A stretch of 15,152 bases of DNA from an uncultured Eubacteriales bacterium (GCA_905202605.1 CAJKSU010000052.1:1-15152); one strand, 5' to 3'; positions 1 through 7,000 are shown, numbered from the stretch's first letter. Notes: generated by a model not told the origin, from the letters alone. Program-made: numbers and translations.

Positions 1-154
1 CGAGGTACAGGATTATCTGTATAACCTCTATCGCTGGATCCCTGTGGCTGAAAAGATGGTTGCTACCGGCCTCAGTGAGCGGATCAACGCAGATTCTTAC
101 TATGCATTTGATGCCACCTGCCCGGATCTGCGCTATGTGACCTTCAATAGCTGA
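1..154 (+). CDS. C-terminal end of a peptide ABC transporter substrate-binding protein (5' end outside window)
   Basis: An open frame enters from the left edge (first full codon at position 2) and stops with TGA at 152-154, giving the last 50 residues. The sequence ends ...CPDLRYVTFNS and includes YNLYRWIPVAEKMVA. I infer that this is the C-terminus of a family-5 (DppA/OppA-like) extracytoplasmic solute-binding lipoprotein, because it directly precedes DppB/C/D/F-type genes on the same strand, which is the usual order of such operons. The fragment alone contains no decisive motif, so identity rests mainly on context. The mature protein would sit outside the membrane and deliver oligopeptides or similar ligands to the permease pair that follows. 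Confidence 0.6.
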   Translation, partial: EVQDYLYNLYRWIPVAEKMVATGLSERINADSYYAFDATCPDLRYVTFNS

Positions 155-169
155 GTTTCAGATGTTTTG

Positions 170-201
170 TCGATATGGCGGACACTTGTCCGCCATATTG
201 A
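170..201 (+). promoter_or_regulatory. Strong stem-loop between substrate-binding protein gene and permease gene
   Basis: TCGATATGGCGGACA (170-184) pairs with TGTCCGCCATATTGA (187-201). The arms match over 15 positions, with one G-T wobble and a tight ACTT loop when the innermost pair is opened. No T-tract follows, so it is not a typical intrinsic terminator. In many bacterial binding-protein-dependent operons a hairpin here protects the 3' end of the abundant binding-protein mRNA and lowers expression of the membrane genes; that role is inferred. Confidence 0.7.
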
Positions 202-242
202 TTCAAATGGGCAGGTTTCTGCACAAAAGGAGGAAAAAGCAT

Positions 243-1235
243 ATGCTCAGATTCATTCTGAAGCGGCTACTGGCAATCATACCTGTAGTTTTGGGCGTCC
301 TGCTGATCGTATTTTCTGTGATGCGTATGGCGCCTGGCGATCCTGCTATGGCTGCACTGGGAAACCGCTATACAGAAGAGCAGTATGAAGCAAAAAAGGA
401 AGAATTGGGATTAGACCGTCCATTTCTGGTACAGTTTGCCGACTATGTGGTGGGCGTTGTGACCCGGTTTGATCTGGGGACATCTTATAAAAGCAACCGT
501 TCTGTAAACACGGAAATTCTCGAGCGGCTTCCTGTCACGTTGCGGCTGGGGCTTACGGGCATCGTGATCACGGTGGTGCTGGGTGTTCCATTGGGAATAC
601 TGGCAGCAGTAAAGCAGTATTCCATCGGAGACTATATTGCTACTGTTCTATCCCTGATCATGGCGTCCATGCCGAGCTTCTGGCTGGGCTTGATGTTAAT
701 CATCATTTTTGCCCTGCAGCTCCAGTGGCTGCCGGCTTCCATGCCATCTATTGCGGCGGCCAGTGCGAAATACTGGGTCCTTCCGGCGATTACCATTGGT
801 TTGCCCCCTGTGGCATCGGTGCTGCGGTTTACCCGCTCTACCATGCTGGATGTGGTTCGGCAGGACTATATTCGCACGGCACGCTCCAAGGGACTGTCAG
901 AAAAAGTAGTCATCTTTAAGCATGCGCTCCGCAATGCGCTGCTTCCCATCATTACCTTTGTAGGGATCATGCTGGGCGGAACTGTGGCTGGTTCCGTTGT
1001 TATTGAGAGCATCTTCTCAATTCCCGGCATTGGTTCACTGGTTACGACAGCGGTCAGCAATCAGGATTATCCCATTATTCAGGGCTGTGTGCTGGTGCTG
1101 TCCATTCTGATTTGTCTCATTAATCTGGTAGTAGATGTGATCTATGGCTTCGTAGATCCCAGAATCATGTCTATGTACACCAGTGGAAAGAAAAAGAACC
1201 GCAAAAAGCATGCAGAAGCGGAGGTGCAGTCGTGA
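243..1235 (+). CDS. dppB: Peptide/dipeptide ABC transporter permease, DppB/OppB family
   Basis: First of two inner-membrane permease subunits of a peptide importer, about 330 residues, a normal length for the family. The ATG at 243 is chosen because it follows AAAGGAGG (226-233) at 9 nt spacing and gives the classic MLRFILKRLLAIIPVVLG start; an in-frame ATG at 162 would add 27 unrelated residues and run through the upstream hairpin. Visible family marks are the first membrane segment, the MRMAPGDPA periplasmic motif right after it, a conserved LPVTLRLGL segment, further hydrophobic segments, and the EAA coupling loop DYIRTARSKGL...HALRNALLPI that contacts the ATPases. It ends FVDPRI plus a basic tail. 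The stop overlaps the next gene's start (GTGA). The exact substrate (dipeptide, oligopeptide or nickel/glutathione-like) cannot be told from sequence. Confidence 0.95.
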   Translation: MLRFILKRLLAIIPVVLGVLLIVFSVMRMAPGDPAMAALGNRYTEEQYEAKKEELGLDRPFLVQFADYVVGVVTRFDLGTSYKSNRSVNTEILERLPVTLRLGLTGIVITVVLGVPLGILAAVKQYSIGDYIATVLSLIMASMPSFWLGLMLIIIFALQLQWLPASMPSIAAASAKYWVLPAITIGLPPVASVLRFTRSTMLDVVRQDYIRTARSKGLSEKVVIFKHALRNALLPIITFVGIMLGGTVAGSVVIESIFSIPGIGSLVTTAVSNQDYPIIQGCVLVLSILICLINLVVDVIYGFVDPRIMSMYTSGKKKNRKKHAEAEVQS

Positions 1236-2107
1236 AAAAAGATAAGACCACCGATCTGGAAAAGAAGCACAGCCAGTTGGGCGATATTATGAAGCGGCTG
1301 TTCCGGAACAAGCTGGCGGTATTCGGTATGATCCTTGTGATCCTGCTGGTATTCAGCGCTGTTTTCGCACCGTTGATCGCACCCTATGACTATGCGGCAC
1401 AGGACTATGACAATGTATTTGCCTACCCCTCAAAAGAGCATCTGCTGGGCACGGATGAATATGGCCGCGACCTGCTGAGCCGTATCATCTTCGGCGGACG
1501 GATCTCACTGCTGGTTGCGGTGATGGCAATCATCAGCTCGCTGATCGTTGGAGGCATGCTGGGCGTTGCGGCAGGTTATTTCAGCGGAAAGTCTGACAGT
1601 ATTATCATGCGCCTGGTGGATATTCTTCAGGCGGTTCCCCCTTTTCTGCTGGCAATATGTATTTCAGCGGCACTGGGCACCGGTGTAGGAAAGACGGCCA
1701 TTGCGTTGGCAATCGGCTATATTCCAAGCTATGCCCGTATTATGCGGGCACAGGTCATGTCCATACGCGGGCAGGAATATGTAGAGGCGGCCCGACTCTC
1801 CGGCGCGGGAAATCTCCGTATTATGCTGCGGCATATTGTACCCAATACCATATCGCCCATTATTGTAGATTCCACTCTGAAGCTGGGAGACTGCATTCTC
1901 TCGATTTCTGGACTGAGCTTTATTGGTCTGGGTGTTCGGCCGCCAACGCCGGAATGGGGTTCCATGCTCTCCGTTGGACGCCAGTATATTATGCAGTTCT
2001 GGCCCATGGTGGTGTTCCCGGGCATTGCAATTATTATTACGCTGTTTGGATTTAATCTGTGTGGTGATGGTCTCCGGGATGCTCTGGATCCCCGGCTGAA
2101 GCGCTAA
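1232..2107 (+). CDS. dppC: Peptide/dipeptide ABC transporter permease, DppC/OppC family
   Basis: Second permease subunit, 291 residues. It starts with GTG at 1232 that overlaps the stop of the preceding permease by 4 nt, with GCGGAGG just upstream, so the two are translationally coupled. The N-terminal cytoplasmic stretch (RLFRNKLAVFGM) followed by a membrane segment and the extracellular APYDYAAQDY...HLLGTDEYGRDLLSRII motif is diagnostic for DppC/OppC (OppC_N plus BPD_transp_1 domains). The EAA loop EYVEAARLSGAGNLRIMLRHIVPN is present, and the protein ends GDGLRDALDPRLKR, the usual terminus of this family. It should form a heterodimeric channel with the 243-1235 product. Nothing is missing or broken. 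Confidence 0.95.
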   Translation: MKKDKTTDLEKKHSQLGDIMKRLFRNKLAVFGMILVILLVFSAVFAPLIAPYDYAAQDYDNVFAYPSKEHLLGTDEYGRDLLSRIIFGGRISLLVAVMAIISSLIVGGMLGVAAGYFSGKSDSIIMRLVDILQAVPPFLLAICISAALGTGVGKTAIALAIGYIPSYARIMRAQVMSIRGQEYVEAARLSGAGNLRIMLRHIVPNTISPIIVDSTLKLGDCILSISGLSFIGLGVRPPTPEWGSMLSVGRQYIMQFWPMVVFPGIAIIITLFGFNLCGDGLRDALDPRLKR

Positions 2108-2122
2108 AGGAGGGGCAGCACA

Positions 2123-3103
2123 ATGAGTATTCTTGATATCAAGGACTTGGAGATACAATTCCAGACGGATGATGGTTGCGCAAAAGCAGTCAACAAGGTC
2201 AATCTTTCGCTGGAAGAGGGGGATACGCTGGGACTGGTGGGAGAAACCGGAGCCGGAAAGACGACAACGGCCCTTGGAATTATGCGGCTGATCTCAGATC
2301 CCCCTGGAAAGTATGTAGGCGGCGAGATCCTGTTCCAAGGAAAAAATCTGCTGGAGACTTCGGAAGCGGAAATGCGAAAGATCCGTGGGGAGCAGATCGC
2401 AATGATCTTCCAGGACCCCATGACAGCACTGAATCCGGTGCTCCGTGTGGACGATCAGATTGCAGAGGTCATTCGGCTCCACGCAAAGTGCTCAAAGAAA
2501 GAGGCGCTGACCCGGGCATTGAAAATGCTGGAAACAGTGGGTATCCCCGCTTCCCGGGGCAGCGATTATCCTCATCAGTTCTCCGGCGGAATGAAGCAGC
2601 GTGTTGTGATCGCTATTGCGCTGGCCTGTAATCCCCAGTTGCTGATCGCGGATGAACCTACCACGGCGCTGGATGTTACCATTCAGGCGCAGGTGCTCCA
2701 TATGATGGCACAGCTTAAAGAGCAGTTCCATACAACGATGATTCTTATTACCCATGACCTTGGCGTTGTGGCGCAGGTATGCAACAAGGTTGCAATTATG
2801 TATGCTGGTGAAATTGTGGAATCCGGTACTCTTCGGGATATCTTCCTTTCCCCTCAGCATCCTTATACCAATGGACTGTTCCGATCCCTGCCTTCGGTCA
2901 ATGCGGCGCGGCGGCTCCAGCCCATTGCGGGTCTGATGCCGGATCCCATGAATCTGCCTGAGGGCTGTAAATTCCACACCAGATGTCCCTATGCAACAGA
3001 GACATGTCGGAGTGCGGTGCCGGCGCCTGTGGAAGTATCTCCCGGACACTTTGTAAAGTGTCATACACCGGGCATCGGAAATGAAAAGGGGGCAAAGGCA
3101 TGA
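2123..3103 (+). CDS. dppD: Peptide ABC transporter ATP-binding protein, DppD/OppD family
   Basis: First of two ATPases energising the importer, 326 residues, preceded by AAAGGAGGGG at 2106-2115. Walker A GETGAGKT lies at about residues 40-47, the Q-loop is in IFQDPMTALNP, the signature is FSGGMKQR (about 153), Walker B is LLIADEPTTALD (about 173-184) and the H-loop is ITHDLGVV (about 211). The C-terminal oligopeptide-transporter region carries cysteines in CKFHTRCPYATETC and in VKCH; similar cysteines bind a 4Fe-4S cluster in a characterised mycobacterial OppD. The FSGGM signature is typical of the D-type subunit. It works as a heterodimer with the next gene product, and the two genes overlap by 4 nt (ATGA). 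Confidence 0.95.
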   Translation: MSILDIKDLEIQFQTDDGCAKAVNKVNLSLEEGDTLGLVGETGAGKTTTALGIMRLISDPPGKYVGGEILFQGKNLLETSEAEMRKIRGEQIAMIFQDPMTALNPVLRVDDQIAEVIRLHAKCSKKEALTRALKMLETVGIPASRGSDYPHQFSGGMKQRVVIAIALACNPQLLIADEPTTALDVTIQAQVLHMMAQLKEQFHTTMILITHDLGVVAQVCNKVAIMYAGEIVESGTLRDIFLSPQHPYTNGLFRSLPSVNAARRLQPIAGLMPDPMNLPEGCKFHTRCPYATETCRSAVPAPVEVSPGHFVKCHTPGIGNEKGAKA

Positions 3104-4062
3104 GTGAATCTGCACATCTGCTGGAAGTCCAGCACCTGAAAAAGTATTTTAAGACCCCAGGCGGCATGCTTCATGCGGTAGATGATGTCTCCTTTACCAT
3201 CAATGCCGGAAAGACACTGGGCGTGGTAGGAGAATCCGGCTGTGGAAAATCCACTCTAGGCCGCACCATCCTCGGTTTGGCGCCTGCTACAGAGGGTGAG
3301 ATTCTGTTCCATGGAAAGAGCATCGTGGGCCTTTCCAGCCGGGAGCAAAAGCATCTGTATCGGGATATGCAGCTGGTATTTCAGGATCCTTACTCGTCAC
3401 TGAATCCCCGTTTCTGCGTCTTTGATTTGATTGCGGAGCCACTGAGAGTTTACAAGGCCTGTAAAAACCACGAGGAGCTTCGCCAGCGGGTGCTGACGCT
3501 GATGGATACAGTCGGTCTGGCCCATCGGCTGGCCTATGCCTATCCCCATGAGCTGGACGGCGGACGCCGCCAGAGGATTGGAATTGCCCGGGCATTGGCC
3601 ATGAATCCACAGTTTATTGTCTGTGATGAGCCGGTATCGGCACTGGACGTTTCCATTCAGGCACAGATTCTGAATCTATTGCAGGATCTGCAGGAGCAAA
3701 ATGGACTGGCCTATATGTTTATTACCCATGACCTCTCTGTGGTCCGCTACATTTCTGATGATATTATGGTGATGTATGTAGGTACCGTGGTGGAAAAAAG
3801 CAGCGCTGAGGAGCTGTTTGAGCATCCAATGCATCCCTATACACAGGGACTGCTCTCTGCTATTCCTCTGCCGGTGATCGATCAGCCTGCCGCACAGGTG
3901 ATCCTTCAGGGAGAGATCACCTCACCGGTGAATCCAAAGCCCGGCTGCCGGTTTGCGGATCGGTGTCCCCATGCCACAGAGGCATGTACGAAGGTGCAGC
4001 CGGAGCTGAAGGAGGTCTCGCCCAATCATTTTGTGGCCTGCCACAATCTTGGAACATTTTGA
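3100..4062 (+). CDS. dppF: Peptide ABC transporter ATP-binding protein, DppF/OppF family
   Basis: Second ATPase of the peptide importer, 320 residues. The ATG overlaps the stop of the preceding ATPase gene and follows an AAAAGGGGG ribosome binding site. Walker A is GESGCGKST (about residues 43-51), the Q-loop lies in VFQDPYSSLNP, Walker B is FIVCDEPVSALD and the H-loop is ITHDLSVV. The ABC signature reads LDGGRRQR (about 152) instead of LSGGQRQR; I recall this LDGGR variant as recurrent in Clostridia-type F subunits, so I treat it as a lineage trait, not a defect. The C-terminus has the oligo_HPY segment with GCRFADRCPHATEAC and a final ACH. The neighbouring genes make the assignment to a peptide-type transporter firm, although the ligand is unknown. 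Confidence 0.95.
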   Translation: MSESAHLLEVQHLKKYFKTPGGMLHAVDDVSFTINAGKTLGVVGESGCGKSTLGRTILGLAPATEGEILFHGKSIVGLSSREQKHLYRDMQLVFQDPYSSLNPRFCVFDLIAEPLRVYKACKNHEELRQRVLTLMDTVGLAHRLAYAYPHELDGGRRQRIGIARALAMNPQFIVCDEPVSALDVSIQAQILNLLQDLQEQNGLAYMFITHDLSVVRYISDDIMVMYVGTVVEKSSAEELFEHPMHPYTQGLLSAIPLPVIDQPAAQVILQGEITSPVNPKPGCRFADRCPHATEACTKVQPELKEVSPNHFVACHNLGTF

Positions 4063-4076
4063 AAGGAGTCTTATCA

Positions 4077-4610
4077 ATGGCAACATGGGGAAGCGAAAAT
4101 AAATACCGCTGCTATGAAGTGCAGATGAAATATCAGGCGGGCTATGCCCAGACCGAAACCTGGACCAGTGGTAACACACAGCACGGCGGTGTGGGCTGGT
4201 TTCACCCCTTTGGACCCAGCCGCTATTACTGCGGCACCGGGTTCGATGAGGCAAAGGAATATCCGCTGGAGAACTATTTCAGTGAGTATTGGCAGAAAAC
4301 TTATGATACCTCTCTGTTTTGTGTCTACCATATGGAGGACGGCGATATTTACGCATGGGATGGCATTTTTGCGGTCCGCGGTAAGGGGTCCATTGAACTG
4401 CCGATGGATCAGGAAGGTGAGCGCCGGGATGTACTGGTCAACGTGATTGTGGGAGGCTCCGGCGCTTATCGGGGCGCCATTGGGCTGATGGTGGGTACTG
4501 CTGAGGGTGCCGGAAAGATTGGTACAGCGGCCAATGGGGGGCAGATGCCGGAGGCACTGATTAAAGATCTGCGGGGATATATCAAGGTTCCGTTGGAAAA
4601 TGAAAAATAA
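4077..4610 (+). CDS. Small cytosolic protein in the transporter operon, possible AOC/dirigent-like barrel, function unknown
   Basis: 177 residues, starting at an ATG 14 nt after the dppF-type stop and behind GAAAGGAG (4061-4068). An in-frame start at 3963 inside the preceding gene is rejected because it has no ribosome binding site there. There is no signal peptide or membrane segment. The protein is rich in aromatic and glycine residues (GGVGWFHPFGPSRYYCGTGF), and its C-terminal half has alternating hydrophobic strands and the segment VIVGGSGAYRGAIGLMVG. That segment resembles the GGTGxYxGAxG strand-turn of allene-oxide-cyclase/dirigent beta-barrels; this resemblance is from memory and is weak evidence. 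Its place between the transporter ATPases and the YitT-like gene suggests it binds or modifies the imported ligand, but I do not recognise a characterised family. Confidence 0.75.
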   Translation: MATWGSENKYRCYEVQMKYQAGYAQTETWTSGNTQHGGVGWFHPFGPSRYYCGTGFDEAKEYPLENYFSEYWQKTYDTSLFCVYHMEDGDIYAWDGIFAVRGKGSIELPMDQEGERRDVLVNVIVGGSGAYRGAIGLMVGTAEGAGKIGTAANGGQMPEALIKDLRGYIKVPLENEK

Positions 4611-4631
4611 TCACATAAGGAGCGCTTTTGT

Positions 4632-5501
4632 GTGCACAATGGAAACAAAATAATTCACGCATGCGCCTCTGGTATATGTGTGATTGTCGGAAATGTGCTT
4701 TATGCGCTGACTGCAAGACTTTTTCTGATCCCATCTGGACTGATCACCGGCGGAACTACAGGAATTGCGCTGGCCATGAATCACTATTGGGGAATTTCCG
4801 TTTCCCTGACCGTATTGATTTTTGGCATTGCGATGCTTTTGCTGGGGTTGCTGCTGCTGGGAAAGCAGTTTGCCATTACAACGGTAATCAGTACCTTTGC
4901 CTATCCGCTTTCTCTGCGGGTGCTGGAACGGCTGTTGGGAGATATGGTGCTGACACAGGATGTATTTCTGAATGTGCTGTTTTCCGGGCTTGGAATTGGA
5001 CTTTCTCTTAGCATTATCATCCGTGCTGGCGCTTCCAGCGGAGGAATGGATATTCCACCACTGATTCTGGAGCGGTATTTGAAAATCCCTGTTTCCGTAT
5101 CCCTCTATGTATTTGACTTCTGCATTCTGCTGGTGCAGATCCCCTATAACAGCATGGATATGGCACTGTATGGCATTGCGCTGGTGCTGATCTATACGGT
5201 GGTGTTGGATCGACTGATTCTGTCAGGTACCTCTAAAACAGAAGTGAAGGTGGTCAGCCTGAAGGCAGACGAGATCCGAGAAAGAATTCTGTCGGAATTA
5301 GATCGAGGCGTTACCATTATCCATGCGCAGGGCGGATATCTGAAGAATGATACAGAATTGGTCTTCAGTGTCATTTCCAATCGGGAACTGCCAAGACTGG
5401 AAAAACTGATTCGCGAGACTGATCCCGAAAGCTTCGTGGTAGTAAGCCGGGTAAGTGAGGTCAGTGGTCGTGGCTTTTCTATGGACAAAGCCTATCGCTA
5501 G
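4632..5501 (+). CDS. YitT family membrane protein (DUF161 membrane domain plus C-terminal DUF2179)
   Basis: 289 residues. GTG at 4632 is chosen because AAGGAGC (4617-4623) sits 8 nt upstream. The N-terminal about 190 residues contain several hydrophobic segments with glycine-rich turns (LIPSGLITGGTTGIALAMNHYWG, and ASSGGMDIPPLIL), the pattern of the YitT/DUF161 membrane domain. The C-terminal about 80 residues (EIRERILSELDRGVTIIHAQGGY...VVSRVSEVSGRGFS) match the cytosolic DUF2179 domain that follows it in this family. Function of YitT proteins is poorly defined. The short gap after the 4610 stop and the terminator at 5542 make it the last gene of the transporter operon as seen here. Confidence 0.9.
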   Translation: MHNGNKIIHACASGICVIVGNVLYALTARLFLIPSGLITGGTTGIALAMNHYWGISVSLTVLIFGIAMLLLGLLLLGKQFAITTVISTFAYPLSLRVLERLLGDMVLTQDVFLNVLFSGLGIGLSLSIIIRAGASSGGMDIPPLILERYLKIPVSVSLYVFDFCILLVQIPYNSMDMALYGIALVLIYTVVLDRLILSGTSKTEVKVVSLKADEIRERILSELDRGVTIIHAQGGYLKNDTELVFSVISNRELPRLEKLIRETDPESFVVVSRVSEVSGRGFSMDKAYR

Positions 5502-5541
5502 AGAATTAAGAACAGACGGGAGCATTGAAAAAAGCACCTCA

Positions 5542-5587
5542 AAAAGACGAGATTCGGGGCCCCTTGGGGCTCCGAATCTCGTCTTTT
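5542..5587 (+). terminator. Rho-independent terminator closing the transporter/YitT operon (likely bidirectional)
   Basis: A 20-bp stem is formed by AAAAGACGAGATTCGGGGCC (5542-5561) and GGCTCCGAATCTCGTCTTTT (5568-5587), with one G-T wobble and a 6-nt loop. The run of T at the 3' arm serves the + strand, and the A-rich 5' side (5541-5545) gives a T-tract for the minus strand, so it can also stop transcripts coming from the right. Confidence 0.9.
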
Positions 5588-5702
5588 GTATTGGTGCTAC
5601 CAATTAAAGTGGAAGTGCCCAAGCACTTGCTATGACAGATGATAAGATGAACACAGGGGTCTCAAAGATGATCTATATGATCAGCGTTGTGCTGTTATTT
5701 TT

Positions 5703-5792
5703 TCAGAGACCGCAAAAAAGCCCGGCCCGGCGGGTTGCGATTGGAAGCGCATCATTGTTAATTAACCGAGTTTTAATGTCTTCCTTCGTCAT
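5703..5792 (-). CDS. Possible 29-residue peptide or truncated gene start
   Basis: On the minus strand an ATG at 5792 follows CGGAGG at 7 nt spacing and a good sigma-A-type promoter. The frame reads MTKEDIKTRLINNDALPIAT then RRAGLFCGL and stops with TGA at 5705-5703. The start is charged and helical-looking. Before the stop the DNA reads CCCGCCGGGCCGGGC followed by T6, which could be a weak terminator inside the frame. I do not recognise the peptide. It may be the intact first codons of a gene whose remainder was lost when the neighbouring recombinase element decayed, or a leader peptide. Signals for expression are good; evidence for a conserved product is absent. Confidence 0.4.
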   Translation of the reverse strand: MTKEDIKTRLINNDALPIATRRAGLFCGL

Positions 5793-5831
5793 AGCGCTGC
5801 CTCCGAACGGATATCACATCATCTAATTTTT

Positions 5832-5860
5832 ATTATATCACAGATGCGCTTTATGTGCAA
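5832..5860 (-). promoter_or_regulatory. Sigma-A-type promoter for the 29-codon frame
   Basis: On the minus strand TATAAT (5837-5832) is a perfect -10, preceded after 17 bp by TTGCAC (5860-5855) as a partial -35. Transcription would start near 5825 and run into the 5792 start codon. Confidence 0.5.
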
Positions 5861-5987
5861 TATAGCTAGTTTGTTGACTGTGCTGAACAGAGAATTTTAC
5901 ATTGTTATCGGTTAATCTCGAAGTAAATATGTCACAGGAATTCTTGCCAGGTTAGCTCATACTGGGATACCCCTACTCCATTTCTGC

Positions 5988-6593
5988 TTATAATTTCTGT
6001 TCCAGTACCATCTCCGAATCCCGGAAGTGGATGCAAATGGTTTCTGCATCCTCTACCGTGATCTTCTGAATGATCTGTCGGACGGAACTTATCGTCAAAC
6101 TCTGTGTAGCCCTCGCTGCATTCAATCAGGCTGTCCCATATCTGCTGGCGCTTGGTGAACTGTTCTTCCAGACCAACTTCTTCCTGCTGGACCTCTAAGA
6201 TCTGCTCCTTGAAAAATGCTTTCTCATCTGTCAGGGTTTTCATCCTGGCGTTCAGATCGGCGTCGGCCATGTAGGACAACAGCATGTCTAGCAGATTGCA
6301 ATACTCGTGGCTGACTTCGTCGAGACGACGCTTCAGCGTCAGCAGTTTTGTACCGGCCTCAGTCAGCGCCTGCTTAGCTTCCTCCACCATCGGGACCTCC
6401 TGCCGGATGGCTGCATACTCGTTCATGGCGTTGAGGATGGCGCTGTAGAGCTTGCTTTCATCCAGCGGAGGGGAACGTGACAGCATTTCGTGCCGAACTC
6501 CAGCTGGGAGACGCAGCGCCAGACAATACGCTTTTTCCAATCTCTGGCCCAGGTCATTCGCTTATATGGGGAAGCGCACGGGCGAAGATCCAT
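5988..6593 (-). pseudogene. Large serine recombinase remnant (C-terminal zinc-ribbon and coiled-coil part, two frameshifts)
   Basis: Read right to left on the minus strand, three frames must be joined. Frame 1 (about 6593-6479) gives CASPYKRMTWARDW, KKRIVWRCVSQLEFGTKCCH, the zinc beta-ribbon tail of large serine recombinases. One base appears lost near 6475-6479, after which frame 2 continues SPPLDESKLYSAILNAMNEY, then a long coiled coil (KRRLDEVSHEYCNLLDMLLS, LNARMKTLTDEKAFFKEQIL) to EGYTEFDDKF. One extra base near 6083-6088 shifts to frame 3, which restores VRQIIQKITVEDAETICIHF and RDSEMVLEQKL, then TAA at 5990-5988, a typical family end. The catalytic resolvase domain and the middle of the protein are absent upstream, so it cannot be active. 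It marks an old transposon or phage-like integration. Confidence 0.85.
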
Positions 6594-6628
6594 TTTCCAT
6601 AGATATCATAGAGTTGTCCCTGCATCAA

Positions 6629-6676
6629 ATAAAAAACTCCGTTCTCAGATTTTTGTAGGTTTCTGAGAACGGAGTT
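6629..6676 (-). terminator. Orphan intrinsic terminator on the minus strand
   Basis: A perfect 15-bp stem is formed by AACTCCGTTCTCAGA (6635-6649) and TCTGAGAACGGAGTT (6662-6676) with a 12-nt loop. On the minus strand the stem is followed by T6 (TTTTTTATTT). No intact minus-strand gene lies between it and the terminator at 6756-6805, so it probably belonged to a lost gene or travels with the mobile-element debris. Confidence 0.8.
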
Positions 6677-6755
6677 AGGGGTATTTTGCGATATAGGGGA
6701 GCCATATAAATATGAGCAAAGGGCACTATAAATGGGGGCACTCAGACGTATATAC
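6677..6755. repeat. Short gene-less spacer with GGGCACT direct repeats
   Basis: GGGCACT occurs at 6721-6727 and again at 6736-6742 (15-bp period), next to related AT-rich words (ATATAGGGGAGCC, CATATAAATATG). No gene is visible. It could be part of an attachment or terminal region of the decayed element, but no pair of element ends can be matched inside the window. Confidence 0.35.
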
Positions 6756-6805
6756 AAGAAAAAGAATGATGCCGATATGACACAAAAGGCACATATCGGC
6801 ATCAT
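6756..6805 (-). terminator. Intrinsic terminator of the agrBD transcript
   Basis: A perfect 14-bp stem is formed by ATGATGCCGATATG (6766-6779) and CATATCGGCATCAT (6792-6805) with a 12-nt loop. On the minus strand it is followed by TCTTTTTCTT (6765-6756). It lies 15 nt beyond the agrD stop, so it closes agrB-agrD. Confidence 0.85.
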
Positions 6806-6820
6806 CTTTTGCGAATGAAA

Positions 6821-7000
6821 TTATCTTATCGTGGAGCTTGTCTTTTTCGCTTTCTCGTCAGCATCTACAGAGACAAGCTCATGCTGGCAGGGGCGCTTGG
6901 GCTGGTAGATCAAAGCGCCACACTCAGGGGGCCACCCATACAGGCTGCGTGTTGTCAGATTGGAAATTACCTTTTTTCCGAGCTTTTCAATTGGCTTCAT
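6821..7000 (-). CDS. agrD: AgrD-like cyclic thiolactone autoinducer pro-peptide
   Basis: A 59-residue frame starts at ATG 7000, 7 nt after the agrB stop, with GGAAGGA (7017-7011) as ribosome binding site. Residues 1-22 (MKPIEKLGKKVISNLTTRSL...) form a basic amphipathic leader as in AgrD. Residues 27-37 read CGALIYQPKRP: a cysteine that can close a thiolactone, hydrophobic ring residues, then the QPKxP recognition segment common after the ring in Clostridia AgrD proteins. I infer a ring of C27 to I31 or Y32. The 22-residue C-terminal tail is longer than usual, charged, and contains a second cysteine (C38). AgrB should cut after the ring and cyclise it; the peptide would then be exported and sensed by the kinase encoded at 7725-9044. 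Identity rests on the core motif plus location directly behind agrB. Confidence 0.88.
   Translation of the reverse strand: MKPIEKLGKKVISNLTTRSLYGWPPECGALIYQPKRPCQHELVSVDADEKAKKTSSTIR

Larger units (their letters stand above)
5588..5987. other. Intergenic/degraded stretch between terminator and recombinase remnant
   Basis: There is no convincing long gene. It contains a small hairpin (AAGTGC 5613-5618 with GCACTT 5623-5628), a short dyad TGATC-N5-GATCA near 5670, the 29-codon minus-strand reading frame at 5703-5792 with its promoter at 5832-5860, and the trailing out-of-frame end of the recombinase remnant. Confidence 0.5.

Noticed and set aside
162..242. Upstream start for the first permease
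   Set aside because: It would pass through the intergenic hairpin and add residues unlike the family; the ATG at 243 has the AAAGGAGG site.
3540..3580. LDGGR in place of LSGGQ as a sign of a dead ATPase
   Set aside because: All other ATPase motifs are intact, and I recall the variant as common in Clostridia-type F subunits of peptide transporters.
5632..5826. 64-codon plus-strand frame after the YitT terminator
   Set aside because: No ribosome binding site or recognisable product; the minus strand has clear promoter and SD signals over the same bases.
6554..6805. 83-codon minus-strand frame across two hairpins
   Set aside because: It runs through both arms of the agrBD terminator and the orphan terminator, so it is not a plausible gene.
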